Assembly (NCBI GenBank): GCA_023666885.1
Contig: JAMPBB010000002.1
Span: forward strand, 110,959-161,953
Direction of reading: 5' to 3'
DNA from: Muribaculaceae bacterium
Lineage (GTDB): Bacteria; Bacteroidota; Bacteroidia; Bacteroidales; Muribaculaceae
DNA: 50,995 nucleotides
The notes beneath the pieces were generated by a model. The model was not told the origin of the DNA. It ran no database searches and was given only the letters and a program-made list of their open reading frames with translations. Shown here in pieces: positions 26,862 through 34,355 of this stretch. Made by a program: the position numbers and the translations under genes. Position 1 is the first letter of the stretch; every line of letters begins with the position of its first letter.

Positions 26862-28184
26862 TTAATATATATTATATAATAATACAAAGTCAGCATTATA
26901 CCTATAATTCGTTTTTTTACCAGGATTATATGTCCTGTTTGATTCAAAGACTCCGGACAAATAGTAGCCTCCGGCATCAGATATTTCATTTGTCCCGATA
27001 GAGGTTAACTTATCACTAAATCCATCGCCCCAATTACAATGGAAGTACAATTTGCTATCATAGTCAGTATAGCAATGCATTCCTGTATCTAAATTCTTGT
27101 AGGCGATTGAGCTCCAGTTGCTGAATGCGCCATCAATGAGCCACATATGACATGTTGATTCTGTAGTCTTCATACCGGTACTATCTGTCACTGTTTTTAC
27201 ACCATTAGCAGTCACAGCTACAGGATACCCCAACTCAACATTCTCTCTAATCACAACGGCATCATAACCATTATATCGTACGACGTCGCTATAGCCTTTT
27301 TCTTTTAAAAAAGTCACGACATTACCCAATACTGTAGATGAACCCTCAAGAGAATATTCCGTATTCATACTGATCCCAAATTCTTTACATATTCTGCCTA
27401 TAGCATCACCATATGTTGTGCCATAGTCAAAAACATCCATATAATCGTGAAACTGACTCCAATTATACGGCTCGCCGGATTCACGATATTCAGGTTTCTT
27501 ATAATAATTCATGATTTGAGCTACCGCTATTACAGCACATCCCGCAGGAGCGTTTTTTGTCCCAAACATAGGTGTAAAGGTATTAAACGGCGCATTCTGG
27601 TGCCAACGCGTTGTAATAAAGGGCTGTATATTCAGGGATATACCAGACTCTCTTAATCCAACTCCACAACGATGCCCATTATGCCACACGTAAGCTGGTT
27701 CAATTACTGATATTGAGTCAAAAGGAATCAGGCCGGGCAGTCCTCCATTCTGTGACAATGAACGCGAAGGGAGATATTCGAAGGCAAGTTCCATAAAGAA
27801 TTCCTGACCAGCATTATCTTCAGGTGAGAAGCGACCTTCGGTATCCATGGCAAGGACTTCGGGCATGCGGGCATCAGCCGAAACAACTGCATAGCCGCCT
27901 TCGGCAAAATTAATGATGTAACATGCGTCATCACCCATAGATGCACGTGATGCAGATGGATATGTACGGACCTCAATAGGGGTAAGCATTAACGATGCAC
28001 GCGATTCAGACCCAGCCAATTCACGCACCGCACCTTTGGCTATGTTTAGTGCCGTAACTTCATTTATAAACTGCGCCGGTACAATGTCAGCACCATCAGG
28101 CATAACAGGTTCAGTCACATCATCATTGCTACAACCTGACGCCAATAGCAGCCAGGGAGCTAACAAAAAGATTACTTTTTTCAT
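26862..28184 (-). CDS. C10 family cysteine protease lipoprotein (streptopain-like)
   Basis: A 440-residue secreted lipoprotein protease of the SpeB/interpain type. The lipoprotein signal LLLASGC (Cys18) with SNDD following suggests surface display. The region to about residue 190 is a Spi-type propeptide (YIINFAEGGYAVVSADARMP, VLAMDTEGRF). The catalytic Cys216 is in NAPAGCAVIAVAQIMNYY, the His346 in CHMWLIDGAF, and Asn384-Trp385 in FHCNWGDGFSD; the last differs from the usual NWGWGG but keeps Asn-Trp-Gly. It should mature by cutting off the propeptide. It is enclosed by serpin-like genes on both sides, with gaps of 21 and 10 bases. The 5' end is shared by sequence with the serpin at 25579. 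Confidence 0.93.
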   Translation of the reverse strand: MKKVIFLLAPWLLLASGCSNDDVTEPVMPDGADIVPAQFINEVTALNIAKGAVRELAGSESRASLMLTPIEVRTYPSASRASMGDDACYIINFAEGGYAVVSADARMPEVLAMDTEGRFSPEDNAGQEFFMELAFEYLPSRSLSQNGGLPGLIPFDSISVIEPAYVWHNGHRCGVGLRESGISLNIQPFITTRWHQNAPFNTFTPMFGTKNAPAGCAVIAVAQIMNYYKKPEYRESGEPYNWSQFHDYMDVFDYGTTYGDAIGRICKEFGISMNTEYSLEGSSTVLGNVVTFLKEKGYSDVVRYNGYDAVVIRENVELGYPVAVTANGVKTVTDSTGMKTTESTCHMWLIDGAFSNWSSIAYKNLDTGMHCYTDYDSKLYFHCNWGDGFSDKLTSIGTNEISDAGGYYLSGVFESNRTYNPGKKTNYRYNADFVLLYNIY

Positions 28185-28391
28185 GATATGGTTGGTATAA
28201 TTTTATTAGTCAAGGTGTTCAATCTTGCCCATGAACAGGATGGCTCCGGTGCATTCCTGACGCACTACGAATATGAACGGGCGGTCAATGGCAATCACTC
28301 CCTCAGGCAGCGGCTCAGTGGCCTTGGCGGACACCGATACACGAGGAGCACACGCCTCGCCCTCCATACCTATGCCCGACAGCATCTGCGA
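28118..28391. repeat. 274-bp direct repeat, copy B
   Basis: The second copy of the repeat at 25513-25786, offset 2605 bp, gap-free and with about 8 mismatches. It covers the 3' end of the first serpin-like gene, the gap, and the first about 22 codons of the C10 protease gene. It is richer in GC than the flanking coding sequence. Confidence 0.93.
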
Positions 28392-29477
28392 AGAGGCAAT
28401 CCATCCATTGCGGTCAGATGGCGCAAATATATTAGACTGCTTGTTCCCATCCAATGACACACCTGAACCAAGTGCTGCCAAATGGAGATTATCGAGTCCT
28501 AAAGATTTATATATCACCCCAAGATCTATTTGATTCTCAACCCTGACCGCAGGTATTGCCACAGGACTGTGCTCAACTCTATATGTCCCAAGCCCTGTCC
28601 CTTTACTATCCTTAAGCTCCGACAGAATTTTTGTATCAGAAACAATGGGAATATATACGAAATTATCAATTACATGCTCTAAGTCCGATGACTCCACAGG
28701 AAGATAAATATGTATATAATTCAAGGTACGATTAGAAATATTACTACTCAATATGGAATAGTGCTGAATTATCTTATAATCCATCCCTGAACCGGTAAAT
28801 ATATCAGCCTCATGAGGAAATACGCTCATATCCATGCTAACACTCTCCCCCGAAGACCTATTATACGCACCTCTTACACGCAATGCTACATCCATATATG
28901 TGTTATTCAGGAAAGTCGATGCATAGATAAGATCGGGCGCACTATATGAGTCAAGGACTGACTCTACTGCCATGTCACCAAGGGCATCTTTAATCCATCG
29001 GTCAACATTCCACTTGCCTGAACGCGAAGCCAAATCCTCGGAAAAGACATCGGTGTTAAGCAGTTCCGTACATCGCTTGAATAATCCTTTATCAAAATTT
29101 GAGGAACGGCTATCAATCCATATAGAGCTTTCAATGTTTGAATCATTATTCCTATAACAAGTGCTTATATAATCCATACCTGACTGCCCGGTAAGGGGAA
29201 ACAATCGTTTAATTATACCCTGCTTTGTTGCGGCATCAGTACCGTCAGCTATCATCATCAAGTTTGATATGGCCGAACATGGTGAAAACAGCACATTTTC
29301 ACCTTTTGCATCCGCGCAAAGGGACTTGAACGCTGCCACGCTCCAATCATTGTACTCGCTGATAACCTTAGCTTGATCAACATAAGCCGGCTCATTACTT
29401 CCTTCAGAGCACGAGGTTAGCATGGCCGCTATCAGCAGCCATGGGGCAAGAAGCAGATATGTCCTTTTTTCAATCAT
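28206..29477 (-). CDS. Divergent serpin-like lipoprotein, first gene of the operon
   Basis: A 423-residue lipoprotein with signal peptide and lipobox LTSC (Cys23). The N-terminal NDWSVAAFKSLCADAKGENVLFSP segment matches the serpin at 25601 and ordinary serpins; IYASTFLNNTYMDVALRV corresponds to the family's conserved central strand but is degenerate. The final about 62 residues, starting SSQMLSGIGMEGEACAP, equal those of the protein at 25601, so the two share one reactive loop on different bodies. The hinge contains Cys, Pro and Arg, unlike inhibitory serpins. It opens the operon; a candidate promoter lies 147-179 bases upstream. It may inhibit, cap or carry the C10 protease, which is speculation. 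Confidence 0.85.
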   Translation of the reverse strand: MIEKRTYLLLAPWLLIAAMLTSCSEGSNEPAYVDQAKVISEYNDWSVAAFKSLCADAKGENVLFSPCSAISNLMMIADGTDAATKQGIIKRLFPLTGQSGMDYISTCYRNNDSNIESSIWIDSRSSNFDKGLFKRCTELLNTDVFSEDLASRSGKWNVDRWIKDALGDMAVESVLDSYSAPDLIYASTFLNNTYMDVALRVRGAYNRSSGESVSMDMSVFPHEADIFTGSGMDYKIIQHYSILSSNISNRTLNYIHIYLPVESSDLEHVIDNFVYIPIVSDTKILSELKDSKGTGLGTYRVEHSPVAIPAVRVENQIDLGVIYKSLGLDNLHLAALGSGVSLDGNKQSNIFAPSDRNGWIASSQMLSGIGMEGEACAPRVSVSAKATEPLPEGVIAIDRPFIFVVRQECTGAILFMGKIEHLD

Positions 29478-29782
29478 AGGTAATGCATTTTTATCTGGTT
29501 TATTATTATATCAATCACAGCGGCAGCACCTCTGTGCCGGCTAAATCACATCGTAAAAGATACGTTTTTTCAATCGGATGCAATATAGACATTTTTTCTG
29601 ATAATGTTTACTTTATTTTGCCGAAAAGATAAGATTTTAACATTTGAGGACTCAAATTTCTAAAAAACAATAATACGGGGACGATGGATTAAACGTTTGC
29701 CCAAAAGGATTGTCTTATTCATACAAACTTCAGTACTGATACGGAATAAAAAACACAGAAACAAACTAAATACAGAAACATC
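29478..29782. other. 305-bp intergenic region between divergent genes
   Basis: AT-rich region between the serpin operon and a small exported protein. It holds a candidate minus-strand promoter (29624-29656) and, nearer the serpin start, a GC-rich stretch (29519-29542) that could form a hairpin in the serpin leader. I see no clear promoter for the plus-strand gene and no RNA gene. Confidence 0.5.
29624..29656 (-). promoter_or_regulatory. Candidate promoter of the serpin/C10 operon
   Basis: On the minus strand, TTTG (29656-29653) and TATCTTTT (29631-29624) are 21 bp apart, one base off the -7 consensus. A second TATCTTTT at 29562-29555 lacks a good -33. The first gives a leader of about 145 nt. 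Confidence 0.45.
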
Positions 29783-30346
29783 ATGAACAAGAAAATTATA
29801 GCTCTGGCTTCGGCCGCATTGGTATTCTGCGCTTCAAGCGTATTTGCCGCAAATGACAATAAGAACAGTGACAACAAGAACTGCACCGGCACCGAAAAGT
29901 GCGATGCACAGAAGTGTGACAAGAACAAGAAGAACAGCAAGGACAGGAAGGATCGCAAAGGCGGAAAGAGCCGTAAGGATGGCAACAACAAGGGTGCCCG
30001 TCAGGCAATGAATCCGTTTGAAGGTCTGAACCTTACCGAGCAGCAGGCCATCGCCATAAAGGCCATACCTAACCCTCGTGAGGTAATGAAAGAAGCCGTA
30101 AAAAACGACACTCAGAAAAAGACTGACATCCGGACTCTGGCCCGCACCGTACGCGCCGACTATCTGAACAGCGTAAAGGGTGTGCTCACTCCCCAGCAGT
30201 ATCTACAGTTTCTTGAAAACTCATACATGAACAACATACAGGGCGGCCCACAGCGTCCCGGCCAAAAGGGTATGAAGCCCAGCAAGGACGGACGTAAAGC
30301 TGACAAGCCTCAGGGACAGCGCAGCCAGGATCAGGCCCGCCGATAA
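29783..30346 (+). CDS. Small basic exported protein, Spy/DUF4890-like
   Basis: A 187-residue protein with a clear signal peptide (cut near VFAA-ND). The mature N-terminus is very rich in Lys, Asn and Asp and carries three cysteines (34, 40, 45) in a C-x5-C-x4-C spacing. The central NLTEQQAIAIKAI and LTPQQYLQFLENSYMN motifs resemble the LTxxQ helices of periplasmic Spy/CpxP-like and DUF4890 proteins of Bacteroidetes. The C-terminus is again basic and low in complexity. In relatives such proteins are envelope-stress or metal-linked chaperones; here the role is unknown. It stands alone and is followed by a perfect palindromic terminator. Confidence 0.75.
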   Translation: MNKKIIALASAALVFCASSVFAANDNKNSDNKNCTGTEKCDAQKCDKNKKNSKDRKDRKGGKSRKDGNNKGARQAMNPFEGLNLTEQQAIAIKAIPNPREVMKEAVKNDTQKKTDIRTLARTVRADYLNSVKGVLTPQQYLQFLENSYMNNIQGGPQRPGQKGMKPSKDGRKADKPQGQRSQDQARR

Positions 30347-30372
30347 GCACACATAACAGCATACTAATAGCT

Positions 30373-30416
30373 TCTGAAGCCACGATATACGCATGTGCGT
30401 ATATCGTGGCTTCAGA
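30373..30416. terminator. Perfect 21-bp bidirectional hairpin
   Basis: Two perfect 21-bp arms (30373-30393 and 30396-30416) flank a 2-base TG loop between two convergent genes. The symmetry suits a terminator for both, though neither side has a long U-run. Confidence 0.8.
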
Positions 30417-30425
30417 TTTATATCA

Positions 30426-32228
30426 TCAGTCCTCGGAGTAATGCCGGAGCACGCGTCGGTAGGAATTGAATATCTTGGACTTGGACACGAATCCCATGTA
30501 ACGGCCCTCGGCATCGACCACGGGCAAATTCCATGCGCCCGTATCATCAAACCGCTTCATCACCTGCTCCATGCTCTCATCCACCTTGATTTTGGCAGGA
30601 GGCATGCTCATGAATTTTTCCACATGCATACGCCGGTACAGATCAGGGCGGAACATTATGTTACGTATGTCATCAAGGAGCACTATACCGAGTAGGTGGC
30701 CTTGGGCATCAGTGACCGGAAACAGATTACGGTTCGACTGGGAAATTACGGCCACCATCTGGCGCAGATCCATTTCAGGGCGCACGGTCTTGAAGTCGGT
30801 TTCTATGACGTTGGATACTTTCAGCAGCGTGAGCACGGCCTTGTCCTTGTGGTGGGTGAGCAGTTCGCCACGCTGTGCCAAACGCATGGCATAGATGCTA
30901 TAAGGCTCGAATACCTTGATGGTGCAGTAGGACAGAGCCGACACTATGAGCAGCGGCAGGAACAGCTCGTAGCCTCCCGTAAGCTCAGCGGTAAGGAAGA
31001 TGCCCATGAGCGGAGCGTGCATTACGCCGCTCATAACCCCGGCCATGCCCATGAGGGCAAAGTTCTTCACCGACAGATCCAGACCGAAAAGATTATTGGT
31101 AAGATAAGCAAAAAAGAATCCGGCCATACAACCCACATAGAGCGACGGGGCAAACGTGCCGCCCACACCTCCGGCACCGTTGGTGGCCGATGTGGCAAAA
31201 ACCTTGGTAAGGATAATCATGGCTATAAACAGGGCTATGAAGCATACGGAGGTACGGTCAGAGTAGAAAATAGAGCCGTCAAGTATGGCCGAAGTATCGC
31301 CGCCGAGCAAGTCAATTATGGCCGTATACCCTTCGCCATAAAGCGGTGGAAAGAGGAATATAAGCGTACTGAGTATAAGAGCTCCCACCACGTATTTCAA
31401 GGCCGGGCGGCGGAGTGACTTGAACATGTTTTCCATCATGTTCATCACCTTGGTAAAATATAGCGACACTAAGCCGCAGAATACACCCAAGAGCACCACG
31501 AATGGGATGCGCGAGGTGACAAACGGCTCACTCTGAACGAAGAAAAACTCTACATCGTAACCGGTGAATATGTATGCCACCGTGGCGCCGGTGATAGATG
31601 ACACAAGCAGCGGCATAACCGAAACGGTGGTAAGGTCAATCATGAGCACCTCAAGTGTGAACAGCATACCTGCTATAGGCGCCTTGAATATACCGGCTAT
31701 ACCGGCCGCCGCACCGCATCCCACCATAATCATAAGCACACGCGGCGACATGCGGAACGCCTGTCCTATCTGCGAACCGATGGCAGCCCCGGTGTACACT
31801 ATGGGACCCTCGGCGCCGACGGACCCACCGAAACCTATGGTGATAGAGCTGGCTATGAGCGATGTATATGTGTTGTGCCGCTTCAGCCGGCTTTTATTCT
31901 GCGATATGGCGTAAAGCACACGCGTAACACCGTGTGAAATATTGTCGCGCACCACCAAGCGCACAAAAAGCAGGGTGATAAGCACGCCTATGGCCGGCCA
32001 AAGGAAGAAAAGCCAGTTGCCATGCGTGGCAGTGATGTGCGATGTAAGCAGGGTGGAAATGGAGTGTATGAGCCATTTGAGCACAAGAGCCGCCAAGCCG
32101 CCAAGCATTCCCACGAGCAGAGCCAGAAACACTACGAAGGGCTTCTCGCCTATATGTTTTTCACGCCACAGCACCAGTTTCATAAACGGGCTGTGAGCGG
32201 TATGCTGTGCAGTATCATCCTTTATCAT
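30426..32228 (-). CDS. CLC-family chloride channel/transporter with CBS domains
   Basis: A 600-residue inner-membrane protein. About ten hydrophobic segments cover residues 30-440, with the anion-path motifs GFGGSVGAEGPIV (gating Glu140) and GGVGGTFAPSLYVG. Two CBS domains fill the C-terminus (about 475-600) and may sense nucleotides. In the motif FKAPIAGMLFTLEVLM, the residue at the internal proton-glutamate site of E. coli ClC (Glu203) is Val194, as in animal CLC channels; this suggests channel-type rather than H+/Cl- exchange behaviour, but needs testing. It is third in the tsaC-like/sugar transferase operon, 12 bases after the latter. Confidence 0.92.
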   Translation of the reverse strand: MIKDDTAQHTAHSPFMKLVLWREKHIGEKPFVVFLALLVGMLGGLAALVLKWLIHSISTLLTSHITATHGNWLFFLWPAIGVLITLLFVRLVVRDNISHGVTRVLYAISQNKSRLKRHNTYTSLIASSITIGFGGSVGAEGPIVYTGAAIGSQIGQAFRMSPRVLMIMVGCGAAAGIAGIFKAPIAGMLFTLEVLMIDLTTVSVMPLLVSSITGATVAYIFTGYDVEFFFVQSEPFVTSRIPFVVLLGVFCGLVSLYFTKVMNMMENMFKSLRRPALKYVVGALILSTLIFLFPPLYGEGYTAIIDLLGGDTSAILDGSIFYSDRTSVCFIALFIAMIILTKVFATSATNGAGGVGGTFAPSLYVGCMAGFFFAYLTNNLFGLDLSVKNFALMGMAGVMSGVMHAPLMGIFLTAELTGGYELFLPLLIVSALSYCTIKVFEPYSIYAMRLAQRGELLTHHKDKAVLTLLKVSNVIETDFKTVRPEMDLRQMVAVISQSNRNLFPVTDAQGHLLGIVLLDDIRNIMFRPDLYRRMHVEKFMSMPPAKIKVDESMEQVMKRFDDTGAWNLPVVDAEGRYMGFVSKSKIFNSYRRVLRHYSED

Positions 32229-32240
32229 ATATAATAATAT

Positions 32241-33668
32241 CTACAGGCCTTTGCCTGTGATTACAGTGTGAAAGGTGTAAAACAATATTTTCAGGTCGAG
32301 CAGCATGGACACATTCTCGACATAGAGCAGGTCATAGCGCATGCGCTCTATCATCTGATCTACCGTAGATGCATACCCGTACTTGACCATACCCCACGAT
32401 GTTATGCCCGGACGCACCTGATACAGGAGCGTGTATGCGGGCTCACGATTTATAATCCGGCGTGCGAAGTATTCGCGCTCCGGACGAGGTCCCACCACTG
32501 ACATGTGTCCGCAGAGCACATTCCAGAACTGCGGCAGCTCATCGAGGCGGTATTTGCGCAGGAAGCGCCCTATGGGCGTGACTCTGGGGTCATCCTCCGA
32601 TGTAAGCATGGGCTGTCCGGAAGCCTCGGCGTCAGGACGCATGGTGCGTAATTTTATTATATGAAACGGGCGCCGGTGCAGCCCCAGACGCTTCTGTCGG
32701 TAGAGGGGTGAATGTCCGGTAGTGGCATATATGGCCAAACAAAGCACGGCCAAAGGCACGGCCAATACCGAGAGAGTCACCACTGACACGGCCACATCCG
32801 AGGCCCGCTTAGCTGCGGCCATAGAATGAGTGACATGTCCGCCGGTAAGATTAATCACCGGATCAGAGGCCACATCAAGATGCCGGGAGCGCCATCCCGG
32901 CATATCCACGCCTTTCCAACGGGGCATCATCACCGGTATATTCATAGGCATAAGGTCATGAAGCGTATGCAGAAAAGCAGTCCAGTCAGAGTCGGACCGA
33001 GGCATCAGCACTATCTGACTTACTTTTTCACTACGGCACACCTCCCCTATCCTGTCCATAGGATACATGAGCATACCGTCCGCTTCCGCACCTGTAGAGC
33101 CTGAGGGGGTATCGGCATCGAATATGGCCACCGTATGAAAGCCGGTCCATGGCCGTATGGACTTAATATAGTCAGTTATGGCAGCTCTGTTGGAAGCCTG
33201 GCCTATGATAACCGTATTGAAACGGATGCGCCCCCGGCGCAAAGCCCGCGCTATCACAGCCGTATGCACAGCCCGAGGAATCATGACGCATACGAAGAGT
33301 ATGAGCAGGAGCGCCAAGAAAATGGCATAGTCCTGCCGGCGATCCGATGAAAGGTCATTGATAAGAGCCGTAAACGTTATGAGCACCGTGGCTATAGTGC
33401 AGCTGCCCAACGTAACGAGCACATCCTGAAGGCGCGACTTGCGAAGCACATCGGTATAGTAGCCTGACATATAGAAGAGCAGCATACACATCAGCGGCAT
33501 AATCACCTGCCCTTCGGCCACCATGGGCAACCTATAAAACTCGGCCACGTTCATGCTGCTCCCCATCATGAAGCGAGCCCTGAACACATTGAACAGGAAT
33601 ATGGCCACCGCCGATGCGGCGAGGTCACTTATGAAATATATGTTACGCTGACGTTTCTGACTTATCAC
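32241..33668 (-). CDS. Polyprenyl glycosylphosphotransferase (WbaP/WcaJ type)
   Basis: A 475-residue inner-membrane enzyme that starts surface glycan synthesis by moving a sugar 1-phosphate to undecaprenyl phosphate. The N-terminal 110 residues hold about four membrane segments, followed by a Rossmann-like CoA-binding-type domain (NTVIIGQASNRAAITDYI, VAIFDAD). After a further membrane helix comes the catalytic domain: KRASDVAVS, YRQKRLGLHRRPFHIIKLRTM, RKYRLDELPQFWNVL and MSVVGPRPEREYF, all diagnostic. It overlaps the tsaC-like gene by 4 bases. The glycosyltransferases at 7-11 kb could act later, but they are far away. Confidence 0.94.
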   Translation of the reverse strand: MISQKRQRNIYFISDLAASAVAIFLFNVFRARFMMGSSMNVAEFYRLPMVAEGQVIMPLMCMLLFYMSGYYTDVLRKSRLQDVLVTLGSCTIATVLITFTALINDLSSDRRQDYAIFLALLLILFVCVMIPRAVHTAVIARALRRGRIRFNTVIIGQASNRAAITDYIKSIRPWTGFHTVAIFDADTPSGSTGAEADGMLMYPMDRIGEVCRSEKVSQIVLMPRSDSDWTAFLHTLHDLMPMNIPVMMPRWKGVDMPGWRSRHLDVASDPVINLTGGHVTHSMAAAKRASDVAVSVVTLSVLAVPLAVLCLAIYATTGHSPLYRQKRLGLHRRPFHIIKLRTMRPDAEASGQPMLTSEDDPRVTPIGRFLRKYRLDELPQFWNVLCGHMSVVGPRPEREYFARRIINREPAYTLLYQVRPGITSWGMVKYGYASTVDQMIERMRYDLLYVENVSMLLDLKILFYTFHTVITGKGL

Positions 33669-34234
33669 TTGCGTAGCACTTTTACGGTAAGGTCACTGCC
33701 TATCTTCACCACGGCCGAAGGAAGGCTGCGCGTATAATCATCCCTGCGGTACGTAGCCACGTAATCCACAGCGGAGAGGATAGCAGGGTCTATATCACTG
33801 AACACAGCCGGAGCCGGATGTGTACTGACATTGGCCGACGTGGACACTACCGGACGCCTGAGCGCACGGCACAGCCCTGAAGAATAAGCTTCACGGGTAA
33901 GCCTCATACCTACGGATCCATCGGGGGCTATCATATCGGCGGCAAGACCGCGCGCACCATCAAGCACCACAGTCAGCGGCCTCTCGGAGAGACTCATCAT
34001 GTCCCATGCCACCTCCGGCAGCTCATCGACACAGCGCTCCAGCATGCCACGGCTGCTCACAAGCGCTATAAGCGCCTTGCCGCAGGCCCGCTGCTTGATT
34101 TCGAATATACGCTTCACGGCATCCGGGCGCGTGGCGTCACAGCCAAGCCCCCACACCGTATCGGTAGGATAGAGAATTACACCCCCACGGCGCATGCATT
34201 CCACGGCTGCTGCTATGTCCTCAGTCAAAGTCAT
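33665..34234 (-). CDS. L-threonylcarbamoyladenylate synthase family (TsaC/Sua5/YrdC)
   Basis: A 189-residue YrdC-domain protein. The family makes threonylcarbamoyl-AMP for t6A37 of ANN-decoding tRNAs. VILYPTDTVWGLGCDATR, the KQR lysine-arginine motif (IFEIKQRACGKALIAL), and the SVGMRL and STSANVS motifs line the substrate site. The start is the ATG at 34234; a longer in-frame reading passes through the promoter and is rejected. A TATCTTTG box ends 5 bases before the ATG, so the mRNA is probably leaderless. The gene overlaps the sugar transferase by 4 bases. It has no C-terminal Sua5 domain, so TsaC-like is the closer name. Confidence 0.93.
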   Translation of the reverse strand: MTLTEDIAAAVECMRRGGVILYPTDTVWGLGCDATRPDAVKRIFEIKQRACGKALIALVSSRGMLERCVDELPEVAWDMMSLSERPLTVVLDGARGLAADMIAPDGSVGMRLTREAYSSGLCRALRRPVVSTSANVSTHPAPAVFSDIDPAILSAVDYVATYRRDDYTRSLPSAVVKIGSDLTVKVLRK

Positions 34235-34238
34235 GGCA

Positions 34239-34246
34239 CAAAGATA
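34239..34246 (-). promoter_or_regulatory. -7 element of the tsaC-like operon, leaderless
   Basis: TATCTTTG on the minus strand is a full -7 match; only 4 bases separate its G from the ATG. The expected transcription start falls at or one base before the A of the ATG. A T-rich -33 (TTTC) lies 20 bp upstream. Confidence 0.75.
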
Positions 34247-34311
34247 ACGTTTTTTTGCACCGAGGTGAAAAAAAGTATGGCATAAAGAAGTGCAATCAGA
34301 CAAAAAATGGT

Positions 34312-34319
34312 TAGTTTTG
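34312..34319 (+). promoter_or_regulatory. Candidate -7 element for the DUF4301 gene
   Basis: TAGTTTTG matches TAnnTTTG and predicts a leader of about 33 nt. No good -33 TTTG precedes it. Confidence 0.55.
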
Positions 34320-34355
34320 AGCACTGAAATTATCATAACATAAAATAAAGACTAT

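Noticed and set aside
26852-26989. Longer N-terminus of the serpin-like protein at 25601
   Set aside because: It would overlap the C10 gene and remove the lipoprotein signal from the N-terminus; the ATG at 26851 is better.
29719-29991. Open frame of 90 codons on the minus strand with hydrophobic Leu/Phe/Ser-rich product
   Set aside because: It is the antisense shadow of the Lys-rich plus-strand gene at 29783; no promoter or start context.
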